DNA of 33,151 bases from an uncultured Prevotellaceae bacterium (GCA_902770845.1 CACXUV010000016.1:1-33151); one strand, 5' to 3'; shown: positions 16,707 through 25,746, counted from the first letter of the stretch. Notes: a model not told the origin generated them from the letters alone. Program-made: numbers and translations.

Positions 16707-19244
16707 TTATTGCTCGTAACCGCCAAAGTTGGTCGAGTCGTCTTCGCTGTTGCCCTGTGCATCTTCGCGTTCTGGTCGCTTCTTCTGGGTCATGTTGCCA
16801 AAGTTCCACGTCAGCTGCAGATTGATGCGCGGGTCGCGCCAGTTCTTCTGATGTCGCCAGAAGGTGGGGCCTTCGGTGTAGTTCTCGAAATGGCGTGTGT
16901 CGAACACGTCGCGCCAGTTCAGTGCCACGGCAATGGTCTTGTTGAAGAACGTCTTGCGCAGTCCCAGGTCGAGCGAGCCGTTGGCCTTGCGATAGCCCTG
17001 GGTGATGACCGAGCGAGAGCGATAGTTGCCCGTGGCCTGCACGGAGATGTCGTAGGGCAGGATGACCGACGCCAGCAGGCGGGCATCCCATGCAAAGTTT
17101 TCGTCGGCCTTGCCCGTCACGTTCTGTCCCTCTACAACGGTCGAGAAGCCGTCGAGCTTGTAATAATAGCCATTGAGTGTGGTGGTGAGGTCCAGGATTT
17201 TCCACAGCTTGTCCTTGCCAATAATCTCTATGCCAGCGCTCTGGCTCTTGGCCACGTTCAGGTTGGTCATGAACATCACGTCCTGTCCGTTGTAGCTTCC
17301 CTGATAGCGTATGCGCTGCATCACGTCGGTCGTGGGGCGGTAGTAGGTGCCCACCGAGAGTGTGTGGCCCTCCCAGGTCTTCAGGAAGTTCAGCGAGAAG
17401 GAGTTGGTGTATTCTGGTGTCAGCTCCGGGTTGCCAAACTCTATCATCGAAGCATCGCGTGTGTTCTTGAACGAATTGAGCTGTCCACCCCACGGACGGC
17501 GCAAGCGTCGCGTGTAGTTCAGCTGCAGCTGGGCCGTCTCCGTGAGGTTGTAGTTCAGGAAGAGCGAGGGGAAAAGCTGGAAATAGTCTTTCTTGAAGGG
17601 AGTCTCCGTTTGGTAGTAGTCAATGCTTCTTGTGTCCACCTTCCAGTATTCTCCGCGCAGTCCGGCCATCACTCCCAGGCGGCCAAACTTCATGTTGCCC
17701 GTGAAGTAGAGTGCATGCATGTCTGTGTCGTAGATGAAGCGGTTGTAGAAGTAGGGGTCTTCGGTGAGCAGGTCGGACGAAGGACTGAGGCGCTGGGCTG
17801 GCCCTGTAGGCGAATAGTACTCAAAACTGCTCTGTGGTGTGTTCTCATGTGAGAAGCGTCCGTTATAGCCAGCCTCGATTTTCAGGTTCTCCGATATTTG
17901 GTTCTCATAGTCCAGCTTGGCCTCCCAAGAACGGTTGTTCAGGTTCATGGGCCGATACTGGTAGGTGTAAGAGGTGAGCGTGGTGCCATAGAGCAGGCGT
18001 GTGGTGTCGTTCAGGTATTCGTTTGAACCGTCGCTCTTCCAGTTGTTGAACGAAAGCGAGAAGTCCAGCTTGTGTGTTCCGTTCTCATTGAACTTGTGCA
18101 TGTAGCCCAGTTCGGCATGATACATGTGGTTGTCGCCGTCGCCCCACGTCTGTCGGCGCAGGTTCCTGTCGGGCAGCGGGCTTCCGTCGGGCAGGTAAGT
18201 GCCATATTCGTAGGTGGTCAGGTTGTCGCTCTCGCGGTTGCCCTGCATCGTCATTCCCGACAGCGAGAGGTCGTCGTTCAGTCCCAGGTGCAGCGTCAGT
18301 CCCATTCGTGCAAAGAGACCACCGCCGTTGTTGTTGTTGTCGCCCTGGCTTTGCTGATAGGAGGTGAACGGCATTCCGTCGCCTGCACGATAGCGCTGGT
18401 CGCTCATGTTGCCGCCGTTGCCCCGGCGCTTGCGGTAGCCCAGGTTGGCAAAGGCATCGAGCAAGCCGCTGGTGTAGTTGATGTTGCCCCCCACGTTCCA
18501 GCCTTTCTGGTTGTTCACGCCCGTTTGCAGGCTGCCATAATAGCCGGCACGGCGGTCGCGCTTCAGAATGATGTTGATGATGCCGGCTGTTCCTTCGGGC
18601 GAATATTTGGCCGAGGGGTTGTCGATCACCTCAATGCGTTCGATGCTCTCGGCAGGAATCTGTTGCAGAATCTCGGCACGGTTGTCGCTGGTCAGGCCGC
18701 TGGCCTTGCCGTTGATCCACACCTCGACGCTGCTGTTGCCGCGCAAGGAAATCTCGCCGTCGGTGGTCACTTCAATCGAGGGGATGTTTTCAAGCAGGTC
18801 GCTCACGCTGCCTCCGGCCGCAGCCAGCACCTCGTCTACCGTGAATGTCTTGCGGTCTACCTCCAGTTTCATTTGCGAGCGCTGCCCCTTCACCTGCACT
18901 TCGCTCAGTGTGTGGCTGTCTTCGCTGATGTAGAGCGCGTTGAAGTGAACACGCTGCTGCTGGGCAGTGACCTGGAAACGGCGCGTAATCGTCTTGTAGC
19001 CCACAAACGACACCTGCAGGGTGTACTGCCCGTTTTTCAGGTTGCCCACCTGAAAGGCACCTTTCACATCGGTCATGGTGCCTCCTGCCAGCTGGCCGCT
19101 GGCATCGGTCACACGAATGTTCACAAACTGCATGGCTTCATCGGTCTGCTTGTCGAGCACACGACCGCGCACCAGTCCTTGTGCCATCACACTGATGACA
19201 CCACATAGCAAAAGAAACAGCGAAAAAAGAATTCTATTTATCAT
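16707..19244 (-). CDS. Outer-membrane beta-barrel receptor with carboxypeptidase-like and plug domains
   Basis: This 845-residue protein has a signal peptide (ending GVISVMAQ), a CarboxypepD_reg-like beta-sandwich (about 23-100; GLVRGRVLDKQTDEAMQFVN), a TonB-receptor plug (about 125-225; LLENIPSIEVTTDGEISLRG and RIEVIDNPSAKYSPEGTAGI), and a long barrel to the C-terminus. It fits the outer-membrane beta-barrel family (OMP_b-brl_3 type), which is related to but distinct from SusC. The ligand is unknown and no SusD partner is adjacent. I start at MINRILFSLF; the open frame extends 49 codons further, but that part overlaps yidD. The C-terminus is a polar tail (GNSEDDSTNFGGYEQ) after the last strands. 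It is 58 bases downstream of yidD and may be read from that operon; I saw no promoter box. Confidence 0.92.
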   Translation of the reverse strand: MINRILFSLFLLLCGVISVMAQGLVRGRVLDKQTDEAMQFVNIRVTDASGQLAGGTMTDVKGAFQVGNLKNGQYTLQVSFVGYKTITRRFQVTAQQQRVHFNALYISEDSHTLSEVQVKGQRSQMKLEVDRKTFTVDEVLAAAGGSVSDLLENIPSIEVTTDGEISLRGNSSVEVWINGKASGLTSDNRAEILQQIPAESIERIEVIDNPSAKYSPEGTAGIINIILKRDRRAGYYGSLQTGVNNQKGWNVGGNINYTSGLLDAFANLGYRKRRGNGGNMSDQRYRAGDGMPFTSYQQSQGDNNNNGGGLFARMGLTLHLGLNDDLSLSGMTMQGNRESDNLTTYEYGTYLPDGSPLPDRNLRRQTWGDGDNHMYHAELGYMHKFNENGTHKLDFSLSFNNWKSDGSNEYLNDTTRLLYGTTLTSYTYQYRPMNLNNRSWEAKLDYENQISENLKIEAGYNGRFSHENTPQSSFEYYSPTGPAQRLSPSSDLLTEDPYFYNRFIYDTDMHALYFTGNMKFGRLGVMAGLRGEYWKVDTRSIDYYQTETPFKKDYFQLFPSLFLNYNLTETAQLQLNYTRRLRRPWGGQLNSFKNTRDASMIEFGNPELTPEYTNSFSLNFLKTWEGHTLSVGTYYRPTTDVMQRIRYQGSYNGQDVMFMTNLNVAKSQSAGIEIIGKDKLWKILDLTTTLNGYYYKLDGFSTVVEGQNVTGKADENFAWDARLLASVILPYDISVQATGNYRSRSVITQGYRKANGSLDLGLRKTFFNKTIAVALNWRDVFDTRHFENYTEGPTFWRHQKNWRDPRINLQLTWNFGNMTQKKRPEREDAQGNSEDDSTNFGGYEQ

Positions 19245-19302
19245 GACGTATTCAATGACGCAGCAGCGCCCTGATGGTTTAATGATAACTACATTTTTTG
19301 CC

Positions 19303-19545
19303 TCAAGGCACAGGATCGTAGCCCGAACCGCCCCATGGGTTGCAGCGCAGGATGCGCCACACGGCCAGGGCCAGACCTTTGAAGGGGCCATGCTTCATGA
19401 TGGCTTCGCGGGCATATTGGGAGCAGGTGGGGGTGAAACGGCAGGAAGGTGGTGTAAAGGGGGTGATGAATTGCTGATAGAACAATATCGGCAACAGCAG
19501 CAGCCACTTCAGTGGCCAGCAAAGGTAGTGCCACAGTTGTTTCAT
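19303..19545 (-). CDS. yidD: Membrane protein insertion efficiency factor YidD
   Basis: This 80-residue protein has an N-terminal amphipathic/hydrophobic stretch ([20 protein letters not shown]) and the YidD signature [15 protein letters not shown], then [19 protein letters not shown] and the ending GGSGYDPVP. It is thought to help YidC insert membrane proteins at the inner membrane. Its ATG overlaps the rnpA stop (ATGA, 19542-19545), the usual rnpA-yidD coupling. Confidence 0.96.
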   Translation of the reverse strand: MKQLWHYLCWPLKWLLLLPILFYQQFITPFTPPSCRFTPTCSQYAREAIMKHGPFKGLALAVWRILRCNPWGGSGYDPVP

Positions 19546-19979
19546 GACTCCAGCTGTTGGGCCACACGCTTCAGCAGTTTCGTTACCCTGGCTTCAACAA
19601 CATGAGAGCTGAATAGCGTGTCGGCTTGCCACACAAAGGCCAGCAACAGGGCTTTGTCGGCAGGCAATGTTTGGGCCAGCAGCAGTTTGTTGTGGCGGAA
19701 AGCCTCGCGCACCTGGCGCTTCACCCGATTGCGGTCTACGGCGTGCTTCAGTCTTTTCTTGGGCACACTGATGAGCAGTTGCAATGGCTCGGCTCCCTCG
19801 GTGCGTGGCCTTACATGGCACACGGCCCTCAGTGGGAAGGCACCCATTGACTGGCTTTGCCCTCCCAGAAAGAGCAGGTCGATGAGCTTCTGGCTCACCA
19901 TGCGCTCCCGTTTGGGAAATGTGGCACGTGGTTGTTCCACCTTATTATATATATAAAGCGATTGTTCTTCCTGCAACAA
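19542..19979 (-). CDS. rnpA: Ribonuclease P protein component
   Basis: This protein binds RNase P RNA and helps cleave tRNA 5' leaders. The frame shows [18 protein letters not shown] at the N-terminus and the RNR signature [16 protein letters not shown], ending just after [11 protein letters not shown]. The start is uncertain: TTG at 19979 gives 145 residues and lies 3 bases after the hemD stop, while a GTG at 19940 gives a protein closer to common lengths. The family core starts near residue 19, so an ATG at residue 27 would be too late. It overlaps yidD by 4 bases. Confidence 0.92.
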   Translation of the reverse strand: MLQEEQSLYIYNKVEQPRATFPKRERMVSQKLIDLLFLGGQSQSMGAFPLRAVCHVRPRTEGAEPLQLLISVPKKRLKHAVDRNRVKRQVREAFRHNKLLLAQTLPADKALLLAFVWQADTLFSSHVVEARVTKLLKRVAQQLES

Positions 19980-19982
19980 GAA

Positions 19983-20732
19983 TCAGTCTTCCTGCATCAG
20001 CAAAAAGTGTTGCAGGGCTCCTGTCATGGAGGGATACTTCTCAGTGGGAGCTTCCAGGTCCAGTCTCAGTCCGGCATCGGCCACAGCCTTGGCCGTAGCG
20101 GGGCCAAAGGTGCCAATGGCAATGTTGCCTTGCTCAAAGTTGGGGAAGTTCTTGGTGAGCGACTCGATGCCCGAGGGGCTGAAGAAGATGAGCATGTCGT
20201 AGTCGAACGTCTTGATTTCCTCTTCGGTAAAGTCGTTGCTCACGGTCTTATACATCACGCACTCCTTGTGCTGCAGTTTCTTCGAGTCGAGCAACTTGGT
20301 GAGCGAGTCGTTGTGAACGTCGCTCATGGGCACCAGATAGCGTTCGGTCTTGTGTTTCACCATGGTGGGCAGCAGGTCGTCTACACGGCCCGTGCTGCCG
20401 AAGAACACCTTGCGCTTGCGGTACTGCACGTATTTCTGGATGTAGAGAGCAATGGTCTCGGTGACACAAAAGTATTTCATGTCTTCAGGAATATTGACCC
20501 GCAGTTCCTTGGCCAAGGTGAAGAAGTGGTCGATGGCATGACGCGAAGTGAAGACGATGGCGGTGTAGTCAAGGATGCTCACCTTCTGTGTGCGAAACTC
20601 CTTCGTACTGATTCCTTCTACCTTGATGAAGGGACGGAACACCAATTCCACACCGAACCGCTCGGCAATGTCATAGTAGGGCGACTTTTCGCTCGTGGGC
20701 TTCGGTTGCGAAACCAAAATTTTTTTTATCAT
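19983..20732 (-). CDS. hemD: Uroporphyrinogen-III synthase
   Basis: This 249-residue protein cyclises hydroxymethylbilane to uroporphyrinogen III in tetrapyrrole synthesis. It opens IKKILVSQPKPT and shows the weakly conserved HemD pattern: YTAIVFTSRHAIDHFF in the first Rossmann-like half, and MLIFFSPSGIESL followed by IAIGTFGPATAKA in the second. HemD sequences diverge widely, so the call leans on these segments and on neighbouring DUF4271, a pairing seen in other Bacteroidota. The gap to DUF4271 upstream is 16 bases, and rnpA follows at once, so this is one operon. Confidence 0.9.
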   Translation of the reverse strand: MIKKILVSQPKPTSEKSPYYDIAERFGVELVFRPFIKVEGISTKEFRTQKVSILDYTAIVFTSRHAIDHFFTLAKELRVNIPEDMKYFCVTETIALYIQKYVQYRKRKVFFGSTGRVDDLLPTMVKHKTERYLVPMSDVHNDSLTKLLDSKKLQHKECVMYKTVSNDFTEEEIKTFDYDMLIFFSPSGIESLTKNFPNFEQGNIAIGTFGPATAKAVADAGLRLDLEAPTEKYPSMTGALQHFLLMQED

Positions 20733-20748
20733 TTCTCTCTTTTTTGTC

Positions 20749-21783
20749 CTAAAAGTTTATCTTTAGTTGCTCTATCAACCCCCACAAACCACCGGCTAAA
20801 CCCAGCAGGGGTACGATTTCAAGGGCGCAAAAGTACAAAAAAATTTGCAGAAAAACGCCATTTTGTCGGAAAAAGATGCTCCAACACTTGTAAATCGTTA
20901 GAAATTTAGTAAGAATGAAGACAAAAACGAAATAAAAAACTGCTTTTTGGAACGATAATTCGAAATAGATGAGCAATGCCACAATGGGAAAAAGCAGCAC
21001 GCCCTGTATGGATGTGATAAACAGTTGCTGCTTCATCCACAGCATGTTTTGCTTGCTGCTGAAGAACACCGCCCCCACCATTGCATAGAGTGCATATTTC
21101 AGTACAAAATAGGCCAGGAACACCCCAAAGAACAGCCCCACCAGCTGGTAGTCGTTGTCGAGCACAAAGGTCTGGGCCACAAAGTCGGTGGTGAACTGAT
21201 AGCAACTGATGGCCATCAGCAGGCTGGTCAGTGCCACAAGGAACAGCTGGATGCGCAGTTCGGTCGATGTTTCGCTGATGTTGTCGTCGTTGTGTTGCAG
21301 GAAGAAGAAGTTTCTTAGCTGGCGAACGATGAAGTGACGTGCCTGCGAGAGCGACACGACCAGCACCATGAAGCAGAGCAGCAGCAAGCCCGTGAACATG
21401 TTGTCGCCACGGATGGTGTAGGGAATGGGTGCACCAATCACCCCTACCGGTGTGTTTTCTATTTCGGCATGAAACATGGTGTCGTTCGAAAAGAAAGTCT
21501 CACGGTAGTACTGCGGAATGTTCACTTCCAGCAAGCTCTTTCCTGGTTCGTGTCCGGGCAGGTGGAGTGTTTCGGGCATCTCACTGTAGCGGATGCTCAC
21601 CTCGCCCAGCCATGCCTGCACAGCCGAGTCTTGCTGAGCCGGTGTGGCATCTGCAGGCAGACTGCGCAGCACGTGGTAGGCCGTGGTGGGCCTGTACGAA
21701 GCGCTGACCGGCGCATCGATAATCAGCTCGTCAATGGGCTGCAAGCCTGCCAAGGGGTTTACGTAGAGAGAGTCTTGCGGCAT
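20749..21783 (-). CDS. DUF4271 multi-pass membrane protein
   Basis: This protein of 344 residues has a soluble N-terminal region (about 1-125) and about six or seven hydrophobic helices from MFTGLLLLCFMVLVVSL to the C-terminus (IVPLLGLAGGLWGLI), fitting DUF4271, which is generally encoded beside hemD in Bacteroidota. Its function is not established. The start is fixed at ATG 21783 by a strong site, GGAGG followed by 9 bases; a TTG at 21813 overlapping the metK stop would add 10 residues but lacks such a site. It lies 26 bases after metK. Confidence 0.9.
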   Translation of the reverse strand: MPQDSLYVNPLAGLQPIDELIIDAPVSASYRPTTAYHVLRSLPADATPAQQDSAVQAWLGEVSIRYSEMPETLHLPGHEPGKSLLEVNIPQYYRETFFSNDTMFHAEIENTPVGVIGAPIPYTIRGDNMFTGLLLLCFMVLVVSLSQARHFIVRQLRNFFFLQHNDDNISETSTELRIQLFLVALTSLLMAISCYQFTTDFVAQTFVLDNDYQLVGLFFGVFLAYFVLKYALYAMVGAVFFSSKQNMLWMKQQLFITSIQGVLLFPIVALLIYFELSFQKAVFYFVFVFILTKFLTIYKCWSIFFRQNGVFLQIFLYFCALEIVPLLGLAGGLWGLIEQLKINF

Positions 21784-21809
21784 AGTTTCTTCGCCTCCAA
21801 ACGCTGCAA

Positions 21810-23087
21810 TCAAAGACCAAACTCCCGCCGAATGTCGTCCACACGGTCCAGTTTCTCCCAGGTGAAGAGCTCCACGTCGATGGTCTTTGTTTCGTGGTAG
21901 TGGCTGGTAAAGGTTTTCCTTACCGTCTCGTTCTTGCGGCCCATGTGGCCATAGGCAGCTGTTTCCAGATACATGGGCTGGCGCAGCTTCAGCGTTTGCT
22001 CAATGGCTTTGGGGCGCAGGTCGAACAGCTTTTCTATCTTCCTGGCAATCTCTCCGTCGCTCATTTCCACGTGGCTGCGGCCGTAGGTGTTCACATAGAT
22101 GTTCATGGGCTCGGCCATGCCAATGGCGTAGCTCACCTGCACCAGTATTTCGTCGGCCACGCCGGCTGCCACCATGTTCTTGGCAATGTGGCGTGCGGCA
22201 TAGGCAGCCGAGCGATCCACCTTGCTCGAGTCCTTGCCCGAGAAGGCACCGCCGCCGTGGGCACCCTTGCCTCCGTAGGTGTCGACGATGATTTTGCGTC
22301 CCGTCAGCCCCGTGTCGCCGTGAGGTCCGCCAATGACAAACTTGCCCGTGGGGTTCACGTAGTATTTGATGTCCAGACCAAAGAGGTCAAGCACCTTCTG
22401 CGAGTGAATCTGCTGTTTCACGCGTGGAATCAGAATATTGATCACATCGTCCTTGATGCGTGCCAGCATGGCCTCGTCTTCATCAAACTCGTCGTGCTGT
22501 GTCGACACCACGATGGTGTCAATGCGTTCGGGTATGCCCTCGTCGCTGTACTGCACCGTCACCTGGCTCTTGGCGTCGGGGCGCAGATAGGTCATTTCCT
22601 TGCCTTCCTTGCGTATGTCGGCCAGCGTGCGCATGATCAGGTGGGCCAGGTCGAGCGAAACAGGCATGTACGATTCTGTTTCGTTCGAGGCATAGCCAAA
22701 CATCATGCCCTGATCGCCGGCACCCTGTTGCAGGTCTTCCTCTTCGGAGGTGTTGGCTGAGGTCTTGTCAACGCCCCTGCTGATGTCGGCGCTTTGCTCA
22801 TGAATGGCCGTCAGTATGCCGCATGAGTCGCCGTCGAACTGATATTCGGCCTTGGTGTAGCCAATGCGCTTGATGGTCTTGCGTGCAATGGTCTGCAGGT
22901 CGATGTACACATCGCTGCGCACCTCACCCATGATCACCACCTGTCCGGTGGTTACAAACGATTCTATGGCGCAACGGGCTTTGGAGTCGTAGGCCAGGAA
23001 CTGATCCAGCAGTGCATCGCTTATTTGGTCGGCCACTTTGTCGGGATGGCCTTCGGAAACCGATTCTGATGAAAAGAAATATGACAT
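21810..23087 (-). CDS. metK: S-adenosylmethionine synthetase
   Basis: This 425-residue cytosolic enzyme makes S-adenosylmethionine from methionine and ATP. Signatures are [20 protein letters not shown] at the N-terminus, [16 protein letters not shown] in the middle, and the phosphate-binding [16 protein letters not shown]. It opens the metK-DUF4271-hemD-rnpA-yidD run and has a consensus promoter 80-110 bases upstream. The length is greater than the E. coli enzyme (384) because of insertions typical of Bacteroidota. SAM made here is the cofactor used by the radical SAM protein at 24306-25361, but no direct link is implied. Confidence 0.97.
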   Translation of the reverse strand: MSYFFSSESVSEGHPDKVADQISDALLDQFLAYDSKARCAIESFVTTGQVVIMGEVRSDVYIDLQTIARKTIKRIGYTKAEYQFDGDSCGILTAIHEQSADISRGVDKTSANTSEEEDLQQGAGDQGMMFGYASNETESYMPVSLDLAHLIMRTLADIRKEGKEMTYLRPDAKSQVTVQYSDEGIPERIDTIVVSTQHDEFDEDEAMLARIKDDVINILIPRVKQQIHSQKVLDLFGLDIKYYVNPTGKFVIGGPHGDTGLTGRKIIVDTYGGKGAHGGGAFSGKDSSKVDRSAAYAARHIAKNMVAAGVADEILVQVSYAIGMAEPMNIYVNTYGRSHVEMSDGEIARKIEKLFDLRPKAIEQTLKLRQPMYLETAAYGHMGRKNETVRKTFTSHYHETKTIDVELFTWEKLDRVDDIRREFGL

Positions 23088-23165
23088 AAAATATTAGATA
23101 ATGTAAATAAGATTATTTGGAGAACTTCCTCCGAGCCGTGCTGCATGGGGGCTCTTCATCGGGTG

Positions 23166-23197
23166 CAAAGTTAGTGCATTTGCCCGAGATGCCCAAA
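23166..23197 (-). promoter_or_regulatory. metK promoter, Bacteroidota type
   Basis: On the minus strand TTTG (plus 23194-23197) and TAACTTTG (plus 23166-23173) are separated by exactly 20 bases, a full consensus promoter. The leader to metK would be about 75 nt. The rest of the 180-base gap before the oxidoreductase gene shows nothing I can name. Confidence 0.8.
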
Positions 23198-23268
23198 TAT
23201 TTATGGAAGTTTCTTAGCTCTTGTGTGCCTTTCCTTGACTTTGTGATTGTTTTTTATATTTCTGATTA

Positions 23269-24309
23269 TTACCCTTTTAGCTGTTGCATTTGTGTAAGGG
23301 TCTCATAGACATTTTTCACAGAGTCCATGCTTGTCAGGATGTTGTTGCAATGGCCCTCCACGGCACTGACGAAGGCTTGAACTTCATGGAAGTAGCCTTG
23401 CGAATAGATTTGGTTGTTGAGCAGCGTGGGAGCGAAGTCGCTGCGGTCGTAGAGGAACACGATTGACTTGCGGCTGTGCAGAATCTTTTCAGAAGGAATG
23501 CCCAGAACGGTGGGATGTTTCGGCTCAAACGTGAGCGTTTCCATCTTTGAAAGCTTGTAGGTGCCATTTGCTGTGCACACCTTGAGCGTTTCTTCCGCAG
23601 CAGTCCAGCTGTAGGCGGTGGAGAGTTCAAGGGTGCCAACGACGTGGGGGTGTCGAAGCATGAGGATGCAGGAGTCATGGGCAATCTGCTGGCAGGCAAG
23701 GATTGTGGGCTTGCCGAAAAGAAAGGCTGCGAGGTCAATCGGATGAATGAACAAGTCGAGCAGTGCATCGCCCTCAGGGTAGCCTCCTGTGAGGTAGTGC
23801 AGATCGTAATTGGCAAGCCGTTCTTTGCGAAGCCGTTTCCGAAGAATCTGCACGGCGGGGGCATACCGTTTCTGAAGTCCCACCATGGCAACCGCTGTGT
23901 CCCCTTGAAGTTTCTGCAGCTCAATGAGCGCGTCAAGTTCCTGCAGCGTCTGGCAGGGAGGCTTTTCGATGAACAACGACTTTCCGCTTTTCAAGACCTG
24001 CGAGGCGATGGAGAAATGAGCTGAAGGCGAGGCAGACACAAACACCCCTTTGACCGTCTCGTCGTTGAGGATGTCGCCAAGCGAGGTTGTTGTCATGACA
24101 TGAGGATGCTTTCTTCTTATCAATCGTGCTTTTCGTTCCGACGTGACGCACACGCGCTTCAATGGCACGCCCAGGTAGTGAAGCACGGGATAGAGATTGA
24201 CCAGCGAGTGTTGGCCCATGCCAACGAAGGCATAAGAATATTGGTACGTTTGGGCAAGACCTGCTGCAGTCCTGAGCCGTTTGTATCGGTTGATCAGTTG
24301 TGTTATCAT
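23269..24309 (-). CDS. Gfo/Idh/MocA family oxidoreductase coupled to a radical SAM protein
   Basis: This protein has 346 residues from ATG 24309, a start that overlaps the radical SAM stop as ATGA. An N-terminal extension of about 25 residues precedes the NAD(P)-binding motif YSYAFVGMGQHS. The family signature around SLFIEKPPCQTLQELD supplies the Glu-Lys-Pro motif whose lysine usually acts in catalysis. The C-terminal alpha/beta domain includes GGYPEGDALLDLFIHPIDLA, where His is the likely catalytic base of sugar-acting members. Family members oxidise or reduce sugars, inositols and their nucleotide forms. The substrate is unknown. The gene is visibly more AT-rich than the metK block. Tight coupling suggests it acts on the product or substrate of its radical SAM partner (inference). 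Confidence 0.9.
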   Translation of the reverse strand: MITQLINRYKRLRTAAGLAQTYQYSYAFVGMGQHSLVNLYPVLHYLGVPLKRVCVTSERKARLIRRKHPHVMTTTSLGDILNDETVKGVFVSASPSAHFSIASQVLKSGKSLFIEKPPCQTLQELDALIELQKLQGDTAVAMVGLQKRYAPAVQILRKRLRKERLANYDLHYLTGGYPEGDALLDLFIHPIDLAAFLFGKPTILACQQIAHDSCILMLRHPHVVGTLELSTAYSWTAAEETLKVCTANGTYKLSKMETLTFEPKHPTVLGIPSEKILHSRKSIVFLYDRSDFAPTLLNNQIYSQGYFHEVQAFVSAVEGHCNNILTSMDSVKNVYETLTQMQQLKG

Positions 24310-25361
24310 AAATTCCTGAAATACTGTCGATAAGTGGTGCGTGGGTCCTGAGTCCATTGGTATGGGCCATAGAATTTCTCAATGAGCTGTTTGGGCAAAA
24401 GTCGCTCTATGTTGCGCAGAAGAATAATGTCATACTTGCGATGGAAGTTAATCCAGCAGCCGTTGCAGTCCTTGGAATACTGGCATTGCGTGCGGCACGA
24501 CCGGCGACTGTTGAAAATCACGTCGAGCGACTGCTGGTGAATGTTGCCAAGCACCGTGTCGAGGTTCTGGCACAGCGGCACGTCGCCATTGCTGTGAACG
24601 ACAAGACTGCTCATGATGCTTTGGCAGCGCAGCCGAAGATGGCCATTGCGCCATTGGTCGTAGAGGGCCACAAAATCGAAGTTCTCTTGCGTTTGATGAA
24701 TGCTTGCCGGAATCTGCTTTACGAAGTTTGATGCCTTCAGCAGTTCGCTCGTGGTGTTGAAAAACGCCATTGTCCCATAAATTCCAATCCTCACATCCAC
24801 TTCATAGCGTTTGGCCACGTCGATGACAAAGTCCATGTCGTCGAACGAGTTCCACGGCGACAGACAGAACATCAGCGACAGCGGCACCTCATTCTTCAGC
24901 GTCTCGACTACCTGAATCACCTTGTCATAACCGTTGCAGCCTCTCATGCGCTGGTAAGTGTCGCGGTCACCGTCGAGCGAGACGTACAGGTGGCGGGGTT
25001 GATAGCGGCGCACCGCATCGATGACGCGGCGTGGCGCCAGACCGTTTGACAGCAGTGTGTAGTTGGGGTGATGTTCCCGGAACCACGCCATGATTTCCGT
25101 TGCTTGCGGATGAAGAACGAACTCGCCGCCCTCCAAGCCCACGGTGGTCCGTTTGGTCACGCATCGGCTCTGCATGATTCGTTTGATGTCGTCGAGCGAC
25201 AGTTGTTCCGCAGGCTTCTGCCAAATGTTGCAATGCTTGCAGCGCGACTGGCACGCTGTTGTTGAGTAGATCATCAGTTGCGACAGTTGCTTGTGGCGTG
25301 GCCGCACGATGTTGTTCAGATATAGTAGCCCGTTGTAGGCATAATCATAAATTGAATACAT
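24306..25361 (-). CDS. Radical SAM protein with SPASM-like C-terminal iron-sulfur domain
   Basis: This 351-residue protein has the radical SAM cluster motif CQSRCKHC (Cys37, Cys41, Cys44) on the first strand, the GGE motif (78-80), and a C-terminal set Cys246, Cys264, Cys289, Cys293, Cys299, Cys302 with LVVHSNGDVPLCQNLDTVLGN between, as in SPASM/twitch domains that hold extra [4Fe-4S] clusters. Such enzymes modify peptides, sugars or other small molecules by hydrogen abstraction. No PqqD domain or precursor peptide is apparent next to it, so a peptide substrate is not supported. It overlaps the oxidoreductase gene by 4 bases. A 42-bp inverted repeat begins 4 bases upstream of its ATG. Confidence 0.92.
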   Translation of the reverse strand: MYSIYDYAYNGLLYLNNIVRPRHKQLSQLMIYSTTACQSRCKHCNIWQKPAEQLSLDDIKRIMQSRCVTKRTTVGLEGGEFVLHPQATEIMAWFREHHPNYTLLSNGLAPRRVIDAVRRYQPRHLYVSLDGDRDTYQRMRGCNGYDKVIQVVETLKNEVPLSLMFCLSPWNSFDDMDFVIDVAKRYEVDVRIGIYGTMAFFNTTSELLKASNFVKQIPASIHQTQENFDFVALYDQWRNGHLRLRCQSIMSSLVVHSNGDVPLCQNLDTVLGNIHQQSLDVIFNSRRSCRTQCQYSKDCNGCWINFHRKYDIILLRNIERLLPKQLIEKFYGPYQWTQDPRTTYRQYFRNL

Positions 25362-25365
25362 AAAA

Positions 25366-25407
25366 TTGGTTGCAGTTTCTGTCTATATAGTCTGAAACTG
25401 CAACCAA
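25366..25407. repeat. 42-bp inverted repeat abutting the radical SAM start codon
   Basis: TTGGTTGCAGTTTC (25366-25379) and GAAACTGCAACCAA (25394-25407) are perfect 14-bp inverted arms. The 14 bases between contain the palindrome CTATATAG, so the whole 42 bp is nearly symmetrical apart from two T-T mismatches. On the minus-strand transcript it is followed by UUUU and the AUG, so it could be a terminator for the DUF2442 gene, an attenuator, a hairpin hiding the ribosome site, or an operator. A second dyad, AGTGATTATCACT, lies at 25423-25435. Confidence 0.85.
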
Positions 25408-25449
25408 AGACTGCATGGAGCAAGTGATTATCACTAAAAAAGTCTGCTT

Positions 25450-25692
25450 TCAGGCAACTTTCAGCAAGTCGAGCACAGAATAAACGCGCGTCATGTTCTC
25501 AAACGTGAAATACTGGTCGTCGAGCACCATCCACTTTTCGCGTTCCTTGACGGGCATCTGCTTGATGTCCGGAAAGAACGACACGGGCACGATAACCGTA
25601 CGGCCGTCGGTCAGGCGCACTACCATTTTTCCGCGATATGTCTTGAAATCCATGTCCTTGATTCCCACGCTAACGTCTTTCATCTTGCACAT
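25450..25692 (-). CDS. DUF2442 domain-containing small protein
   Basis: This 80-residue protein has a DUF2442-like pattern: a short strand (VGIKDMDFKTYRGKMVVRLTDG), a central VIVPVSFFPDIKQMP, the REKW segment, and a C-terminal YFTFENMTRVYSVLDLL. Some DUF2442 proteins lie in toxin-antitoxin-like pairs with DUF4160, but no DUF4160 gene is next to it here, so no such role can be claimed. The start at 25692 is supported by AGGAGG with 8 bases spacing, a strong site for this phylum. It lies between the sigma-barrel fusion gene and the radical SAM gene on the same strand. Confidence 0.8.
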   Translation of the reverse strand: MCKMKDVSVGIKDMDFKTYRGKMVVRLTDGRTVIVPVSFFPDIKQMPVKEREKWMVLDDQYFTFENMTRVYSVLDLLKVA

Positions 25693-25746
25693 AATTCAGT
25701 CCTCCTATTTCTTATTTCTCTATGTCTATTATTCTTCTATTTGAGG

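Noticed and set aside
16707..19244. SusC/SusD-type polysaccharide utilisation locus with the nearby kdu genes
   Set aside because: The receptor has a related architecture, but no susD, glycoside hydrolase or lyase is present, and the kdu pair has its own promoter and terminator-like hairpin.
25450..25692. DUF2442 protein as part of a toxin-antitoxin pair
   Set aside because: No DUF4160 or other toxin-like partner lies beside it; the neighbours are the sigma fusion and the radical SAM gene.
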